Shown piece after piece: positions 47,491 to 58,625 of a stretch of 64,000 bases of DNA. The notes below the pieces were generated by a model, which saw only the letters and a list, made by a program, of their open reading frames with translations, was not told the DNA's origin and searched no databases. The position numbers and the translations under genes were made by a program. Positions within the stretch are counted from its first letter, which is position 1. Each line of letters opens with the position of its first letter. Source of the stretch: Athripsodes cinereus (taxonomy: Eukaryota > Arthropoda > Insecta > Trichoptera > Leptoceridae); NCBI GenBank assembly GCA_947579605.1, contig OX388317.1:23765384-23829383 (forward strand), written 5' to 3'.

Positions 47491-48404
47491 TTGTGGCTGC
47501 ATCTAAATTTTCTGTTAGTTTTCTATTCAACTGAAACTTCTTTATAACAACCATATTTTTATTACTTGTATATATTTTTGAATAGTGAATAGCGCAAAGG
47601 TGTAATCTGTTAAGTCATTTCTTGACAAATTTGACATTTAAACTACCAAATATGGCTGAAAACACAGAAGTCATCATCTCCGTGCTATGACTATATATAT
47701 TTAGTTTGTATCTAATGCAGCCAGTTTTCATAGTCCACGTTTAATGTTTTTGTTGCGTGGTGTTCACGATATCTTTCGCAAGGTTTAGTTATTCCCTCTA
47801 ACGTAGTTAGTCTAGATTCTTCTAGTTACGTATAATGTATTTGCAGTATTGGAAACAATACTAGCAATGCACGTTATATAGATTGCGATTTAAGTAGTTA
47901 CTTGGCAAGGCGTTAGTACTATTTGTTATTAGTCTATACAAACTCTACCAGAACACTTTGCGTGTCTCTATCTTATATCTGAAATAGTATGTACATTGTA
48001 CATATACATACTCGGTGGTGCACGGTGGGTAATCTCGTGTGGCATCTTCTGCTCTAGATCCAGCGTAGTTGTGGTTGCCTGACATCGTTGTCTTATTAAT
48101 ATATTGTGTGCAGATATGTCTGTTATGATTGTAACGATATTGGATACATAATAGAAATTATTGTTATAATATTTAATTGCAATTAAGTTGTGTCAAAGCT
48201 AATTAAACAGCTATTCATTTACAGCCATCTGATTTATGAGAGCGCAATTATAATTTTTAGCTTTATTGGAGACGACGTTTATTTATTTATTTAAGACCAA
48301 AATTTAAGTATTTTTCTAGAACATAACATGAATTGAAAATAATGTTTGGAGAATTAACTATTTCTTTATTGTTAAAATAAGTTCATTATACCTTTAAACA
48401 CTTC
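47491..48404. other. Unassigned AT-rich sequence
   Basis: No gene or repeat recognised. Confidence 0.5.
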
Positions 48405-48497
48405 ACAAGCTGTGACTATTGCGTCAGAATTCGATGCCCAGACCTTCTGATTGAAATCTGACTCTACCACCACATTACCAATCATCACATATTATTC
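48405..48497 (-). repeat. Possible tRNA-derived SINE fragment
   Basis: On the minus strand ggtggtagagtcagatttca, then atcagaaggtctgggcatcg and aattctgac. This has the spacing of a tRNA D-arm/A box (tggtagagtcag), anticodon arm and B box (ggcatcgaattc). The arms pair poorly, so it is not a functional tRNA gene. Confidence 0.4.
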
Positions 48498-48980
48498 TTT
48501 TTTGTTTTCAAATAAATGAAATATTACTAAAATTCTGACGAAATACATTTCTTTGTCCGAGATTCGTTTTTGTTGTCGTTTTTGAATTTCTTGTAAAAAG
48601 CCTTGACCCAATCGGAAATCCGGGTGGGACCTCATGCATAAAAAGCCAAGGTTATTGCACCTCCCTAAGTTGACAGGTACTTTTATCTTTTGTTCTAAGA
48701 ATTCGTAAAGTAGTAATGTTTATAGGAATGCTTTACAAGTATGTACTTGGAAGTTTACAGTAGGATCAGCTTATTATTGACTGACTCACCGGATCGGTAT
48801 TCGGTCTTGTACGGTTGACGAGGTACAAATTAGATTATCATCGTTGTTAAACTTTACCTATTTTTACGGAGAACAAATTCTTGTAGGTCGATACACGAGA
48901 ATTCTACGCAATTAATCTCTGGATTGTCAACATTCTACAAGAATAATTTTAATAGAATCATTTAGCTACCGCTGATTAAA
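48498..48980. other. Unassigned AT-rich sequence
   Basis: No gene or repeat recognised. It ends at the ATAAG target site of the BEL/Pao element. Confidence 0.5.
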
Positions 48981-48985
48981 ATAAG
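48981..48985. other. Left target-site duplication (ATAAG)
   Basis: ATAAG precedes the 5' LTR here and follows the 3' LTR at 56041-56045. Five bases is a usual target duplication size for LTR retrotransposon integrases. Confidence 0.9.
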
Positions 48986-49552
48986 TGTTCGCTATGGTAG
49001 CGAAGGCTATTTTTATTTGTTTTAATTTTTTTTTTTTTTTTTTTCTAATTGTTGCAACACTTCGGATTGGGCATTTTTTTCGGACATCTAGGTATGAATG
49101 CGATTTATAGGTACATGTCCTGATTACCTACATTCCATGATACCAAAATGTCACATATTATTCCTACCCAAAAAACCTTACCAACAAGTTAGTGTCAATT
49201 CATACGGTAATACGGTCGGATCAAATTTCTACATTCGCTCTACAAATTAATCTTCAAATCAATATTTCATCGGAAAATTTTATCATCATCTTTTTTATTA
49301 TTATTATTCGGAATAAAATCATTTTTACTAAAATTCAACAAGTCGGAATCGTAAAAGGATCGAACAACCATTAACTGCAAATTAAATTCTGTGCAAGTTT
49401 TAGTGTGTGCAGTGTTTTGTGAAACCAGCGACCTCTGGATGAAGGATTAAAATTGGTAAGTTCCATGCGCCATTTATCATTTTCCATCTTCCTACATCCA
49501 TTGTTGATGTTTTGGCTGTATTGATAATAAAATATAGTTAAAATATACAACA
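48986..49552 (+). repeat. 5' LTR
   Basis: It begins TGTTCGCTATGGTAGCG and ends AAAATATACAACA, with the usual TG...CA termini. It contains a long T run (about 49026-49044) and, near its 3' part, ataataaaatatag, a possible polyadenylation signal. It would promote element transcription. Confidence 0.95.
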
Positions 49553-49556
49553 TTTT

Positions 49557-49578
49557 TTTTGGCCTTCGAGCCGCATTT
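49557..49578 (+). promoter_or_regulatory. Primer-binding site, tRNA-Tyr-like
   Basis: Eight T bases after the LTR lead into ttggccttcgagccgcattt. As I recall it, the 3' end of insect tRNA-Tyr ends ggctcgaaggacca. Its complement matches here except that the base opposite the discriminator is missing and one later base differs. This tRNA assignment rests on memory of the tRNA sequence. Confidence 0.6.
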
Positions 49579-50095
49579 GTAGTTGGGTTTGTTCGAATTT
49601 TTTGCTTGTGCGGAGAGTTGCAACAATTACATTTTTCGGGGTAGTATTTTTTTTTGTAGATTCGCACGTATGCGAGTATACATTCGGCAGCCATCTTGCA
49701 TTTAATGTCAGTGTACAACAGCTGTAATACGGCAGACATATTTGTTTACTATTTACTATAATTTTACAACTTACTATACTGTTTACTATTGAATGTCATT
49801 AGGTACTATCACACTAAGATAGTGAATAAATTTATTGTTTACAATCATTTTTGTTAGCTACGGAAGGTTTACAATTCGGTATTACGGTTAGGTATACAAT
49901 ATACATATCACTTTTCTATGGTTGTAGAATTATTTTAAGTTATTCTTGTTAGGTACGGATTTAACAATTGGGTTTATTACGGAATATTACGTTATCACGG
50001 TATAATAATAATAATATTCTAACGGAGAAATATTAAATAATTATTTCCATATTTGTTTCTTGGATTAAGTAAGTTCGATATTAATTTCTTTTACA

Positions 50096-53000
50096 ATGGC
50101 AATGGAAGTAAAATATGATTTGGCAAAACAAGCCATCTCTACCTTGTGGGATCAAGCAAATAGCATTGCGGATTTGAAAACGGAAATTCAGATTTCTGCA
50201 TTCATGGCTAGAGTTCAAGATATAGAAAAAACATGGGAATTATTTACAAAACAATACGTTTCGGTACAAGCTGCTAAGAAAGCGGGGTTTGATGCAGAGG
50301 CACACTTAAAAGAATATTTGAAATTTGAGAACATGATGTATGAGATTAAGGGAGTTTTTGAGAAATGGATGAAAGAACGAACCGATCAGAGTTCATCCAG
50401 CAGTGTTAAGGAAGGAAGGAGTAGTAACATACATTTTTCGATTCCAAAAATCCAATTACCTCAGTTTGACGGAGATATCACCAAGTATACTAGTTTTTGG
50501 AATATATTCAATAGTTTGGTACACGAGGACATTAGTATACCACCGGTACAAAAACTTCACTATCTGTTGTGTTCTCTGAGCGGCGAAGCACGCCAGCTTA
50601 TTACGCATTTAACTATTTCTAGTGAAAACTATTTAGTTGCAGTCAATCTATTGAAACAGAGGTATCACAACCCGAGAATCATTGCGGAAAAACATTTGGG
50701 TATGCTAGTGAATTTGCCAAACTTATCAAGCGGAAGAATAAAGTTACGGGATTTTATTAACATAATTAACGAAAACATTTCAGCCTTAAAATCGTTAGAT
50801 TTCAAGGTAGACGATTGGTCATTTATATTATTATATATTATTTTGAGGAAAATAACTAATGAACTGCGGAACAGATTTGAGTTGAAGTTTACAAATTCGG
50901 AGATACCAAAGTTTATACAACTTATTGAATTTCTGGAAATTGAATGTAGAGCGTCAAACATTGATATTTCGCACGGAAGAGCTTTTACAGCAAGCACAAA
51001 TCAACAAAATAACGGACGGAAACATGTGAATGCCATGTTCGGCGGCATTACACAACGTTGTGTTCATTGCAATAGCAATACTCATTTTATTTCATCTTGT
51101 AACAAGTTTACAAATATGACGGTGTATCAGAGAAGACAGGTAGTGAAAGAAAAACGTTTGTGTTGGAACTGCCTGCGGGAACATGCCGTCAAGGACTGTC
51201 AATCGAAGCATACCTGCAGGGTGTGTAAACGGAATCACCACTCTCTTCTACACTACGAAAATTCGGAACGGGACGGGGAAAACACGTCAAATGCAAGAGA
51301 GGAGACTCGGCTAGAGTGTAGTACATCGACTTGTCGTCCGTCAAGGGACACAATTAGTACAGTTTTACTCGGCACAGCGATTATTCAGGTTCAGGATAAT
51401 TTCGGAACATACAGAGATGTACGAGTTTTACTAGATTCAGGAAGTCAATGTTGTTTGATGACAGAGAAGTGTGTGGCACGGCTCGGTTTAATGAAACATA
51501 AGTCGACTAAAACAGTGTACGGCATAGGAACGGAAAACATTAACGTAACTACGGGTGAGGTAACATGTATTATTAAGCCCAAATTTAGCGAGCACCCACG
51601 AATCAATGTATCTTCATTAATATTGAAAACAATAACAGGTGAATTGCCCTCGCAAAGTATTTCGTCGGATATATTAAATAAATACAAAAATTTGCGGTTA
51701 GCAGATCCTGCCTTTCATAAATCTCAACCAGTTGAGATGCTTCTGGGAGCTGATATATTTAACGAAATCGTAGACGGCCATAAGATTTCGTATGACGAGA
51801 ATTTACCCTCAGCACATTCCACTATTTTTGGATGGGTACTTATAGGAAAATTAAATGGAAAATCATCGGAAAACACGTCAGCAATGTCGGGTTGTGTGAC
51901 ATTAGAAAACCTAATGCAACGGTTTTGGGAATCGGAAGATTTACCACAAGACACGGATTTAAAGGAAGATGCGGAAAAATGTGAAAATCATTTTCTTCAA
52001 ACAGTAAGCAGAACAGAATCCGGAAGATTCATGGTTCGGCTTCCATTTAAACGGGACATTCCAGAATTGGGGAATTCATATAATCTAGCTGCACGGCGGT
52101 TTTATACATTAGAGAATAAATTAACACGGAACATCGATCTTAAAACGGAATACTCTAAGGTGATGGAGGAATATTTAACATTGGGTCACATTGAAAGAGC
52201 TTTGACTTCGGAAATAAAATATTTTTTACCACATCATTGCGTAATTAAGGACACATCTACAAGTACCAGGGTACGCGTAGTATTCGATGCGTCAATGCTT
52301 ACACATAACGGTTTATCTTTAAATTCGTCACTTATGACGGGTAGGAAATTACAAAACGAAGTGATGGATATCTTGATTAAATTTAGAACACATTTAGTTG
52401 CATTTTTGGCTGACATCAAACAGATGTATAGACAAATTACACTTCATCCTGAAGACAGAGCATTTCACGGAGTGTTGTGGAGAGACTCGCCCAATAAACC
52501 TTTGGAAACATACAGACTTACAACAGTAACATTTGGGGTAGCATCTTCCCCATATTTAGCTATGCGATGTTTGTGGGAATTAGCAGAAAAGGAGTGCGAG
52601 TCATTCCCTAATGCAGGAAGAATTTTGAAATCGGATACATTTGTAGATGACATTGTGAGCGGAGGTTCGAGTATTAAAGAATCGATTACTTATCGGAACG
52701 AACTTATACGTTTATTACAAAGTGCAGGTTTTGAGTTAAGAAAATGGATAAGTAACAAACAAGAATTTTTAAAAGATTTGCCAAATGAACATTGTGTGCA
52801 GACAGATTCACTCAAGAATACAGTGGTTACGGTGTTAGGTATAAATTGGAATCCTCAGAGCGATTATTTTGAATACAATAAAACGGAAATTTCTCCTACT
52901 ACGGTTATTACAAAACGATATATTCTATCATGCATTGCAAGTTTGTATGACCCCTGCGGCTGGATAGCGCCGGTGATATTCACTGCAAAGGTCATTCTTC

Positions 53001-55207
53001 AAGAACTTTGGTTACTGAAGATAGGGTGGGATGAGAGGATCCCAGAGGATTTGGAAAATAGATGGAAGAGGTTTTCATCACAACTCAATCAATTATCGTC
53101 CATTAAAATTCCAAGGTTAGTGATATCTCAGAATACAAGACAGTACGAATTACACGGTTTTTCGGATGCATCTAAAATGGGTTATGCGGTGTGTGTTTAT
53201 CTGAGGTCGACTGACGATAGTGGTAATGTCATTTTACATTTACTATTGGGCAAAACAAAGGTGGCACCACTAAAACAAAAATTAACCATTCCTAAAATGG
53301 AATTATGCGGAGCAGCTTTATTAGCAAGATCACTCAAACATGTTTCAAACTTACTTAGTCATCTAGCGGACATGAAAATATTTGGATGGTGTGATTCTCA
53401 AATTGTTCTATCATGGTTAAGAACTCCAATACATTTACTAAAAACATTCGAAGGTAATAGAGTGAGCTCCATTCACACTAATTTGGAAGCGGCTACCTGG
53501 AGGTATGTACCCACCTCTATGAACGCAGCGGATTGCGCTACAAGAGGTATTTATCCGGAACATTTGATTGAACATAATTTATGGTGGACACCAAAATGGT
53601 TACTGAAGCCATCATCGGAGTGGCCACAGTGTAAACTAAATCTTGTCGATTATGAAACGGAAAAATTATTGCCTTCAAAAATCATTTCGAACGTTACACA
53701 AATTGAACAATGGGATATACTCGAAAAATATAGTTCATTCAGCAAATTGGTCAATATTACGGCATTGTGTAAGCGTTTCATTCACAATTTAAAGAATAAG
53801 AAAAACAAACGGTTAGGATGTGTTTCAAGGGAAGAATGGAATGAGGCCTTGCGTGCTCTCGTCATTCAGGTACAGTGTGCGACTTTTCATGAAGATTTAC
53901 ACTTAATCAAGAGTGGAAAATCACATTTGTCGAGATTGTTTCGATTAAATCCTTTCATAGATGCTGAAGGAATATTGCGAGTGGGCGGAAGATTGAGAAA
54001 CGCATCATTGAACTTTTCATCGAAGCATCCGATCATAATTCCGAAAAATCATATATTAACATCGTTGATAATTCGCTATTATCATAAGAAATATCTTCAT
54101 ACCGGTTCATCCTTAACATTATCACTTATTCGACAAGAATTCTGGATTGTTTCTGGAAGAGATGCTGTACGTCAGGAGGTTCATCGATGCATACAGTGTT
54201 TTCGCGGACGAGCGAAGAGTCTAGAACCCATGATGGCAGATCTACCAACATTCAGAGTAAAACCCAGTAAAGTTTTCTCCATATGCGGTATGGATTTTGG
54301 CGGTTATTTTAACATAAAATCTTCAACTTTACGGAATGCTAAGGTTACTAAGGCATATCTTTGTGCATTCGTGTGCATGGTAACCAAGGCAGTGCATTTA
54401 GAGGTCGTGTCTGACCTCTCTACATCTGCATTTTTAGCTGCCTTGGATAGGTTCGTATCCAGGCGCGGACTATGCACGGACCTTTATTCTGACTGGGGTA
54501 CTAATTTTGTAGGGGCGGAAAATCATTTTAAGGACATATTCAACCAACCAGTGAGTAGGAAATTTATTAAATCGGAGATGGTTGAACGAAAAATCAATTT
54601 TCATCGAAATCCACCCACTGCCAGCCACTTCGGTGGAATTTGGGAAATTGTTATTAAGTCGGCAAAAACACATCTGAAACGAGTTATTGGAGATACCATT
54701 GTCACATTTGAGGAGCTCACTACCTTATTCGCCAAGATTGAGGCTATTCTAAATTCTCGGCCCTTATGCGCTGTATCAGATAACGCCGACGATCTAGATT
54801 TTTTAACACCTGGACATTTTTTAGTGGGCCAGCCACTGGTGAGTGTCCCGGAACCTAACTGGGAATCTACAAGGGACAATCATCTATCTCGATGGCAATT
54901 AGTTCAAAAATTTTCACAACAAATATGGAAACGGTGGTCATTAGAGTACCTACACACTCTTCAGCAGCGGGGAAAATGGACGAAAAACAATACGAAAATA
55001 AAGGTGAATGATTTGGTCTTAATCAAGGACAACAACCTTCCTCCTTTGCAGTGGAGGCTTGGCAGGATAGTTGAATTGTTTCCTGGCAAGGATAGCATTG
55101 TTCGTGTTGTTGATGTAAAAACGGCTTCAGGTATCTTTAGAAGACCAGTAGTTAAAATTTGCCCACTTCCAGTTAATGACAAGTACGACGGAAAATTTAT
55201 TGTTTAG
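50096..55207 (+). CDS. gag-pol: BEL/Pao gag-pol polyprotein
   Basis: A single 1703-residue ORF with no frame break. Gag with the pao-type domain (DUF1759 region, ~110-300: IPKIQLPQFDGD, ...LSGEARQLI). Zinc-finger region ~322-386: CX2CX4HX4C at 322-335, CWNCLREH at 356-363, and CRVCKRNHHSLLH. Aspartic protease LLDSGS with D447. Reverse transcriptase: LADIKQMYRQ (D773) and FVDD at 849-852. RNase H acidic residues D1024 (GFSDAS), E1069 (PKMELCG), D1100 (WCDSQ) and D1146 (NAADCATRG). Integrase: H1330, H1335, C1365, C1368 zinc site, then D1400, D1466 (YSDWGTNF) and E1517. The C-terminal DUF5641-like domain ends ~1695 (DLVLIKD, RRPVVKICPLP). All key residues are present. The start follows tttacaATGGCAATGG and the upstream LTR-leader is untranslated. 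Encoded products would copy the RNA in particles and insert the DNA into the genome. Confidence 0.97.
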   Translation: MAMEVKYDLAKQAISTLWDQANSIADLKTEIQISAFMARVQDIEKTWELFTKQYVSVQAAKKAGFDAEAHLKEYLKFENMMYEIKGVFEKWMKERTDQSSSSSVKEGRSSNIHFSIPKIQLPQFDGDITKYTSFWNIFNSLVHEDISIPPVQKLHYLLCSLSGEARQLITHLTISSENYLVAVNLLKQRYHNPRIIAEKHLGMLVNLPNLSSGRIKLRDFINIINENISALKSLDFKVDDWSFILLYIILRKITNELRNRFELKFTNSEIPKFIQLIEFLEIECRASNIDISHGRAFTASTNQQNNGRKHVNAMFGGITQRCVHCNSNTHFISSCNKFTNMTVYQRRQVVKEKRLCWNCLREHAVKDCQSKHTCRVCKRNHHSLLHYENSERDGENTSNAREETRLECSTSTCRPSRDTISTVLLGTAIIQVQDNFGTYRDVRVLLDSGSQCCLMTEKCVARLGLMKHKSTKTVYGIGTENINVTTGEVTCIIKPKFSEHPRINVSSLILKTITGELPSQSISSDILNKYKNLRLADPAFHKSQPVEMLLGADIFNEIVDGHKISYDENLPSAHSTIFGWVLIGKLNGKSSENTSAMSGCVTLENLMQRFWESEDLPQDTDLKEDAEKCENHFLQTVSRTESGRFMVRLPFKRDIPELGNSYNLAARRFYTLENKLTRNIDLKTEYSKVMEEYLTLGHIERALTSEIKYFLPHHCVIKDTSTSTRVRVVFDASMLTHNGLSLNSSLMTGRKLQNEVMDILIKFRTHLVAFLADIKQMYRQITLHPEDRAFHGVLWRDSPNKPLETYRLTTVTFGVASSPYLAMRCLWELAEKECESFPNAGRILKSDTFVDDIVSGGSSIKESITYRNELIRLLQSAGFELRKWISNKQEFLKDLPNEHCVQTDSLKNTVVTVLGINWNPQSDYFEYNKTEISPTTVITKRYILSCIASLYDPCGWIAPVIFTAKVILQELWLLKIGWDERIPEDLENRWKRFSSQLNQLSSIKIPRLVISQNTRQYELHGFSDASKMGYAVCVYLRSTDDSGNVILHLLLGKTKVAPLKQKLTIPKMELCGAALLARSLKHVSNLLSHLADMKIFGWCDSQIVLSWLRTPIHLLKTFEGNRVSSIHTNLEAATWRYVPTSMNAADCATRGIYPEHLIEHNLWWTPKWLLKPSSEWPQCKLNLVDYETEKLLPSKIISNVTQIEQWDILEKYSSFSKLVNITALCKRFIHNLKNKKNKRLGCVSREEWNEALRALVIQVQCATFHEDLHLIKSGKSHLSRLFRLNPFIDAEGILRVGGRLRNASLNFSSKHPIIIPKNHILTSLIIRYYHKKYLHTGSSLTLSLIRQEFWIVSGRDAVRQEVHRCIQCFRGRAKSLEPMMADLPTFRVKPSKVFSICGMDFGGYFNIKSSTLRNAKVTKAYLCAFVCMVTKAVHLEVVSDLSTSAFLAALDRFVSRRGLCTDLYSDWGTNFVGAENHFKDIFNQPVSRKFIKSEMVERKINFHRNPPTASHFGGIWEIVIKSAKTHLKRVIGDTIVTFEELTTLFAKIEAILNSRPLCAVSDNADDLDFLTPGHFLVGQPLVSVPEPNWESTRDNHLSRWQLVQKFSQQIWKRWSLEYLHTLQQRGKWTKNNTKIKVNDLVLIKDNNLPPLQWRLGRIVELFPGKDSIVRVVDVKTASGIFRRPVVKICPLPVNDKYDGKFIV

Positions 55208-55379
55208 GTTAGGTATATAGATACTAAGGCTTTCTTTCGGTCTATAAATTTTATATTTTATTTTTATGGTAAATGCAAAGGGTGCATTTTAATTTTCGTT
55301 TCTTGTTATTTTTATTATTACACATTCGGAAGCTTCCTAAGATAAGGAAAATATTATTTAGATTATATTTTAGTGGTTT

Positions 55380-55391
55380 GAGAGGGGGAAT
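55380..55391 (+). promoter_or_regulatory. Secondary purine tract
   Basis: gagagggggaat, about 80 bp upstream of the polypurine tract at the LTR. It could act as an accessory plus-strand primer, but nothing proves this. Confidence 0.3.
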
Positions 55392-55463
55392 AGATTTTTT
55401 ACTTTTCGGTCAACAAATTCAACGGTAAAAATTATAAGTTTTTCTTTTTCTTTTCGGGCTGCC

Positions 55464-55472
55464 GGGGGAGTA
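55464..55472 (+). promoter_or_regulatory. Polypurine tract (plus-strand primer)
   Basis: GGGGGAG at 55464-55470 followed by TA lies directly before the 3' LTR, the normal position for the plus-strand primer. Confidence 0.75.
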
Positions 55473-56040
55473 TGTTCGCTATGGTAGCGAAGGCTATTTT
55501 TATTTGTTTTAATTTTTTTTTTTTTTTTTTTTCTAATTGTTGCAACACTTCGGATTGGGCATTTTTTTCGGACATCTAGGTATGAATGCGATTTATAGGT
55601 ACATGTCCTGATTACCTACATTCCATGATACCAAAATGTCACATATTATTCCTACCCAAAAAACCTTACCAACAAGTTAGTGTCAATTCATACGGTAATA
55701 CGGTCGGATCAAATTTCTACATTCGCTCTACAAATTAATCTTCAAATCAATATTTCATCGGAAAATTTTATCATCATCTTTTTTATTATTATTATTCGGA
55801 ATAAAATCATTTTTACTAAAATTCAACAAGTCGGAATCGTAAAAGGATCGAACAACCATTAACTGCAAATTAAATTCTGTGCAAGTTTTAGTGTGTGCAG
55901 TGTTTTGTGAAACCAGCGACCTCTGGATGAAGGATTAAAATTGGTAAGTTCCATGCGCCATTTATCATTTTCCATCTTCCTACATCCATTGTTGATGTTT
56001 TGGCTGTATTGATAATAAAATATAGTTAAAATATACAACA
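55473..56040 (+). repeat. 3' LTR
   Basis: 568 bp, the same sequence as the 5' LTR by line-by-line reading, with one extra T in the poly-T run (about 55513-55532). Ends TACAACA, followed by ATAAG. Confidence 0.95.
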
Positions 56041-56045
56041 ATAAG

Positions 56046-56559
56046 GGCAATGCAATTCTTCTGCCGCTAAATTGTTTATATAACATTATTATAACACGAC
56101 TCTATATTTCAAATAAGCTGCATCTTTTTTATGTCATTACTTTCATAGGTGGTTTTTCTTAGATTTTCTCTTCTTTTTGAATTGTATAAAGATAATACCA
56201 TTTTCTCTGCCATTTCATAAGGCACCCAGCGTGTCTTATAATATGTCTTATAACGTTCGGTATCTAACCTAACAAAGTGGAGATTAAACAGTGCTCAATA
56301 ATATATTTTTATATTTTATTTAATGAAATTAATATATTTTTATTTAATTCTCATTAAAAAAAACAGCCAATAGGTACAGTATTACATACGGTAGAATATG
56401 GACCAAAAATATTAGTACATTAGTTCTTTGTTTGCTGGTTAGTTCGTTTTGTAAACAACTAAATCCTTCACTTGTATAACATAACATGTATAGACAAATC
56501 ACACAGTTCAAGTTAATCTCAACTAAAATATGAATCTTGTATCATGTGTACTAACGCGA
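56046..56559. other. Unassigned AT-rich sequence
   Basis: No gene or repeat recognised. Confidence 0.5.
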
Positions 56560-56685
56560 TGATACACATATTATATACAATGCATGTAACATATTTACAT
56601 ATAAGACCCAGAACAAATTGAATCATTCATCATTTTGTCCTGACCGGGAATCAAACCCGGGACTTCATTACTTAAATTGTATGAA
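56560..56685 (-). repeat. tRNA-derived SINE fragment
   Basis: The minus strand reads gaagtcccgggtttgattcc, then cggtcaggacaaaatg and attcaatttgttctgggtct. The first block is a good pol III B box in a T-arm-like stem (cccggg...ttcccgg). The tail resembles a common lepidopteran SINE. The A-box half is missing or diverged. Confidence 0.6.
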
Positions 56686-57349
56686 AAAATAAAAGGCCGT
56701 TTATTGTATGAATAAATAAATAAAAAATAAAGGCAAGAGCTTTACTCCGCGCCACACCCACCGTTAAATGTGTGTAGATAGTACTTAGATTTCGAGTGAG
56801 CTGTGTCTTTTTACTATTGATTAACCTAATATCTACGCGCGCTCTGGCGGACTTTTTGTAGGTTTTAATGAATGTGTTAGGTACGTTGATGTGAGCATTG
56901 GAAGAATGCCGTGAAAGCTTATACACTACATATTTTATTCCTAAACAAAGAAATCGTGATAGCCATGATTCAATGTAATTTGTGACATAAATATCAAATC
57001 ACAAACGAGGCAACATTAGCCTTTTACGTATTGCATAATTATTTGTGCAGTATGCGAGACAGCTACGATCATAACTCATTTATATTTTGGATAGACAAAG
57101 CAATACAACGTGTTTTTTTTTCTTTTTGTTTATATCTATTAATATTGACTAGTTTAGAAACAGCATTTAAAATTTATTTTAAATCTAGTTATTCGGAGTG
57201 TGCACATATCGAGTTTATATTTTGTTCGTTTTGCACATCATCATTATAAAACAGGGTACCTAATGAAAGAATACATAATTATGTCCATTCCGAAAAAATA
57301 GGTCTGTCACTCTATTCTGTAACTTTTTGAGTATCCTTTATTAAAAGGC
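56686..57349. other. Unassigned AT-rich sequence
   Basis: No gene recognised; the open frame at 57031-57249 is short and hydrophobic. Confidence 0.5.
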
Positions 57350-57486
57350 GTACAGCAATGAGGTTTGCCACCCATCTTGTGTGTTTTGATTTGTATTGGT
57401 ACGGAGAGGACATCTTGCATGTTTATTTTATGCAACTGACTATCCCACTTGTGGGATGTGCCGTGATGGTATAGAAGTAGTAGTAG
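57350..57486 (+). repeat. SINE-like repeat with RTE-type 3' end
   Basis: Sense copy: acagcaatgaggtttgccac, tattggtacggagaggacat, cttgcatgtttattttatgc, actatcccacttgtgggatg, gccgtgatggtatagaagta and a (tag)n tail. The 5' half is missing. Confidence 0.85.
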
Positions 57487-58561
57487 TTCGTAAAATATCA
57501 CTAATAAGTCATTTTATACCTTCAATTCAGCAGTTTGTAGTATGATAGGCTGTAAGCAATACCGCGATATTAGTAAAGATAAAATGTGATGAATGAATTG
57601 TGTAGTGAGCGAGACTGTGTATATGTAAACATTTTAAAATAACCGGAATGTTACCCATTATTTTTTAAATTTCTCATATTTTATAATCAAATGTGTCGTA
57701 TAAAACCGTATATCTCACTTTTGAAAAAGCACGTTTATCTGTACTTAAGCATGTGGTCAATTGTCTGTTTAGTGCTTATATTATTATGAAATAAATAAAA
57801 ATATTTTTATTCCATACAACCTTGTGTTCTCCTTCCATTCACTGCGATCAGCATAACGTAACGTCTTTATGTAGTGTACTTCTTATCTGACGACAGAATC
57901 TTCTAATTAAATTTATCATTCATTCATTCATTATTCCCCAGTTTCACTTTTTGTCATTACCTCCACTGTATTCAATAGTAGTTATATCGCTGCCTCCGCA
58001 GTTGCTTCATGATTTTATCGCTGGAGTTGGCCACCGTTAATCAGAAATTTAACAAAAAAATCGGCATCAGAACAAGAAGGTCGTTTAAAATCATGGTGGA
58101 ACAATATTCGGTATTTGCTTAAATTAAGCAACATTGCATATTCTTCAAATATAAAAAAGTACATGTAATACAGGAACAAAATAAATCACATTGATTTATC
58201 ATACAAAATAAAGCCAATATCAGCTCTGCACAAATCTAGTTCAATATTACATATACTTTACACACGTTCAAACAATATCAACTATTCATTATTTAAGTAC
58301 ATACGTCTTTATGATTAAAGATTTATCCGAAGTGCCTCAAGGGGCAGGAAAACTTGATTCCAGAGAGCCAATACTTTGAGAAAGTCCCACCAATACCTAA
58401 AAAAGTATTCCACAGCGAGATTTTAAAAGAGCATGTATTAATCAATGGTAGTACAACTTCTGAAAGTTTTTACTTAACTGTAAGGGTTAAGGACACTCGT
58501 TCCCCTAGTGTACTAAGCAACGCACTTTATTTAACAATGTTAACATAAAAAACAATATCTC
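57487..58561. other. Unassigned AT-rich sequence
   Basis: No gene recognised. The open frame 58354-58548 (SQYFEKVPPIPKKVFHSEIL...) is slightly less AT-biased, but I cannot name it. Confidence 0.45.
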
Positions 58562-58625
58562 TTGCATGATGGCGTATCTCACGAGTGGAGATAAAAACAT
58601 GCAAGTTTTCCTACTTGTCAATAAA
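58562..58625 (-). repeat. SINE-like repeat, weak 3' fragment
   Basis: gcatgatggcgtatctcacg, then agtggagataaaaacatgc, is a decayed version of the family's 3' box with the ggggtagccagcag core partly lost. Confidence 0.4.

Larger units (their letters stand above)
48986..56040 (+). mobile_element. Complete BEL/Pao LTR retrotransposon, 7055 bp
   Basis: It consists of two LTRs (48986-49552 and 55473-56040), a primer-binding site just inside the left LTR, one long gag-pol ORF (50096-55207), a polypurine tract before the right LTR, and ATAAG duplications on both flanks. The LTRs look identical apart from one T in a poly-T run, so the insertion is recent. The domain order gag, protease, reverse transcriptase, RNase H, integrase with a pao-type gag and RNase H places it in BEL/Pao. 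No envelope-like ORF follows pol. It looks structurally competent for transposition. Confidence 0.96.
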
